6,550 bases of DNA from Verrucomicrobiota bacterium (GTDB lineage Bacteria > Verrucomicrobiota > Verrucomicrobiia > Verrucomicrobiales > DEV007), in assembly GCA_013152075.1 (NCBI GenBank), contig JAADHD010000212.1, positions 1-6,550 on the forward strand, given 5' to 3'. Made by a program: the position numbers and the translations under genes. Under the pieces are notes generated by a model. The model did not search any database and was not told the origin of the DNA. It saw only the letters and a list, made by a program, of their open reading frames with translations. Shown here piece after piece: positions 6,164 through 6,550 of the stretch (its first letter is position 1; the number at the start of each line of letters is the position of its first letter).

Positions 6164-6227
6164 AGTTGCGGTGTTTGTCTGCTTGACATATGACGGGAAT
6201 CCGGGTAATGATGCAACGACAAATACT
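6164..6227. promoter_or_regulatory. Divergent promoter region between operon and regulator
   Basis: These 64 bases separate two start codons pointing away from each other, so promoters for both transcripts must lie here or overlap the genes. On the plus strand a perfect TTGACA sits at 6183-6188, followed after 17 bases by TAATGA (6206-6211), a poor -10 match. This would start transcription about 10 bases before the regulator's ATG, giving a very short leader. No convincing -35/-10 pair was found for the leftward operon. A binding site for the neighbouring regulator is expected but I could not identify one. Confidence 0.4.
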
Positions 6228-6550
6228 ATGCGAAATACGACATCATATCAGCCGCGTCATCGTGCCGAGCGCAGTGCTGCGGAGATGAGGGGATGGCAGG
6301 AAAAGCGGGAGCAATGGGTGGTGGACCTTGATCCATCCGCTTTGTTTCATGGGATGTTTGATCACCTGCCAGGCTTGCACTTCTTTTCCAAAGACAAAGA
6401 AGGTTATCTGATGTTTGCCAGTCGAGGTTTGTTGGATGTTTACCGGATGAGTGATGATCTCGAAATATTGGGACGAACTGATTTTGACCTGAACCCTGAC
6501 ATAATGGCTCAGTCCTATGTGGACGACGACAGGCTTATTTTGTCTGGAGA
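6228..6550 (+). CDS. PAS-domain regulator, probably AraC-type, 5' part only
   Basis: The frame is open for 107 codons from the ATG at 6228-6230 to the window edge, so the C-terminus is missing. A charged N-terminal stretch rich in Arg and Glu (about 10-30) leads into a PAS-like domain. It begins at LFHGMFDHLPGLHFFSKDKEG (about 39-59, cited here only by its pattern of Phe-Asp-His-Leu-Pro and Phe-Phe-Ser-Lys-Asp), then MFASRGLLDVY and LGRTDFDLNPD (81-91). The GRTDFDL-Pro segment followed by Ala-x-x-Tyr-x-x-Asp-Asp is the form I associate with PAS domains placed before an AraC-type helix-turn-helix in Verrucomicrobia and Planctomycetes; a histidine kinase is the main alternative. The divergent arrangement suggests that it controls the leftward sugar operon. 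No signal peptide or membrane segment is seen, so it is cytoplasmic. The A at -3 matches the other genes. Confidence 0.75.
   Translation, partial: MRNTTSYQPRHRAERSAAEMRGWQEKREQWVVDLDPSALFHGMFDHLPGLHFFSKDKEGYLMFASRGLLDVYRMSDDLEILGRTDFDLNPDIMAQSYVDDDRLILSG

Overview
The window is 6550 bases of bacterial DNA with eight genes on the minus strand and one divergent gene at the right edge. The protein types (a secreted SGNH hydrolase, sugar oxidoreductases, a xylose-isomerase-like TIM barrel, an HPS/KGPDC-like enzyme and a PAS-bearing regulator) suggest a member of the Planctomycetes-Verrucomicrobia-Lentisphaerae group, most likely Verrucomicrobiota. That assignment is inference from protein style; there is no rRNA or other marker here. 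No start codon has a recognisable Shine-Dalgarno sequence in front of it, and eight of nine have A at position -3.

Right half (about 1979-6550): a likely carbohydrate-catabolism operon read leftward from a 64-base divergent intergenic region. In transcription order it holds an orotidine-decarboxylase-fold enzyme of the HPS/KGPDC type (5474-6163), a zinc-type medium-chain dehydrogenase (4411-5442), a small secreted papain-like protein (3760-4308), a short-chain dehydrogenase (2951-3733) and a sugar-phosphate-isomerase/epimerase-type TIM barrel (1979-2884). Opposite it, a gene beginning with a PAS domain (6228 to the window end) resembles the N-terminus of PAS-AraC-type regulators and is the obvious candidate controller. 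Two dehydrogenases, a possible aldolase or decarboxylase and an epimerase would fit oxidation of a sugar, polyol or sugar acid to a keto sugar (phosphate), carbon-carbon cleavage or decarboxylation, and epimerisation into central metabolism. The substrate cannot be read from the sequence, and no kinase, transporter or glycosidase is visible in the window.

Left half (1-1886): three genes on the same strand with wider spacing and no obvious link to the operon. They are an AT-richer hypothetical gene (1362-1886), a small lipoprotein whose exported part is a stand-alone Hint (hedgehog/intein) domain (713-1276), and a secreted SGNH/GDSL hydrolase cut off by the left edge (1-640).

The most unusual items are the lipid-anchored Hint protein with an altered C-terminal block, and the dehydrogenase in which all four structural-zinc cysteines are replaced in an otherwise intact lobe. 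No tRNA, rRNA, CRISPR array, insertion sequence or convincing intrinsic terminator was seen, and no gap between genes exceeds about 110 bases.
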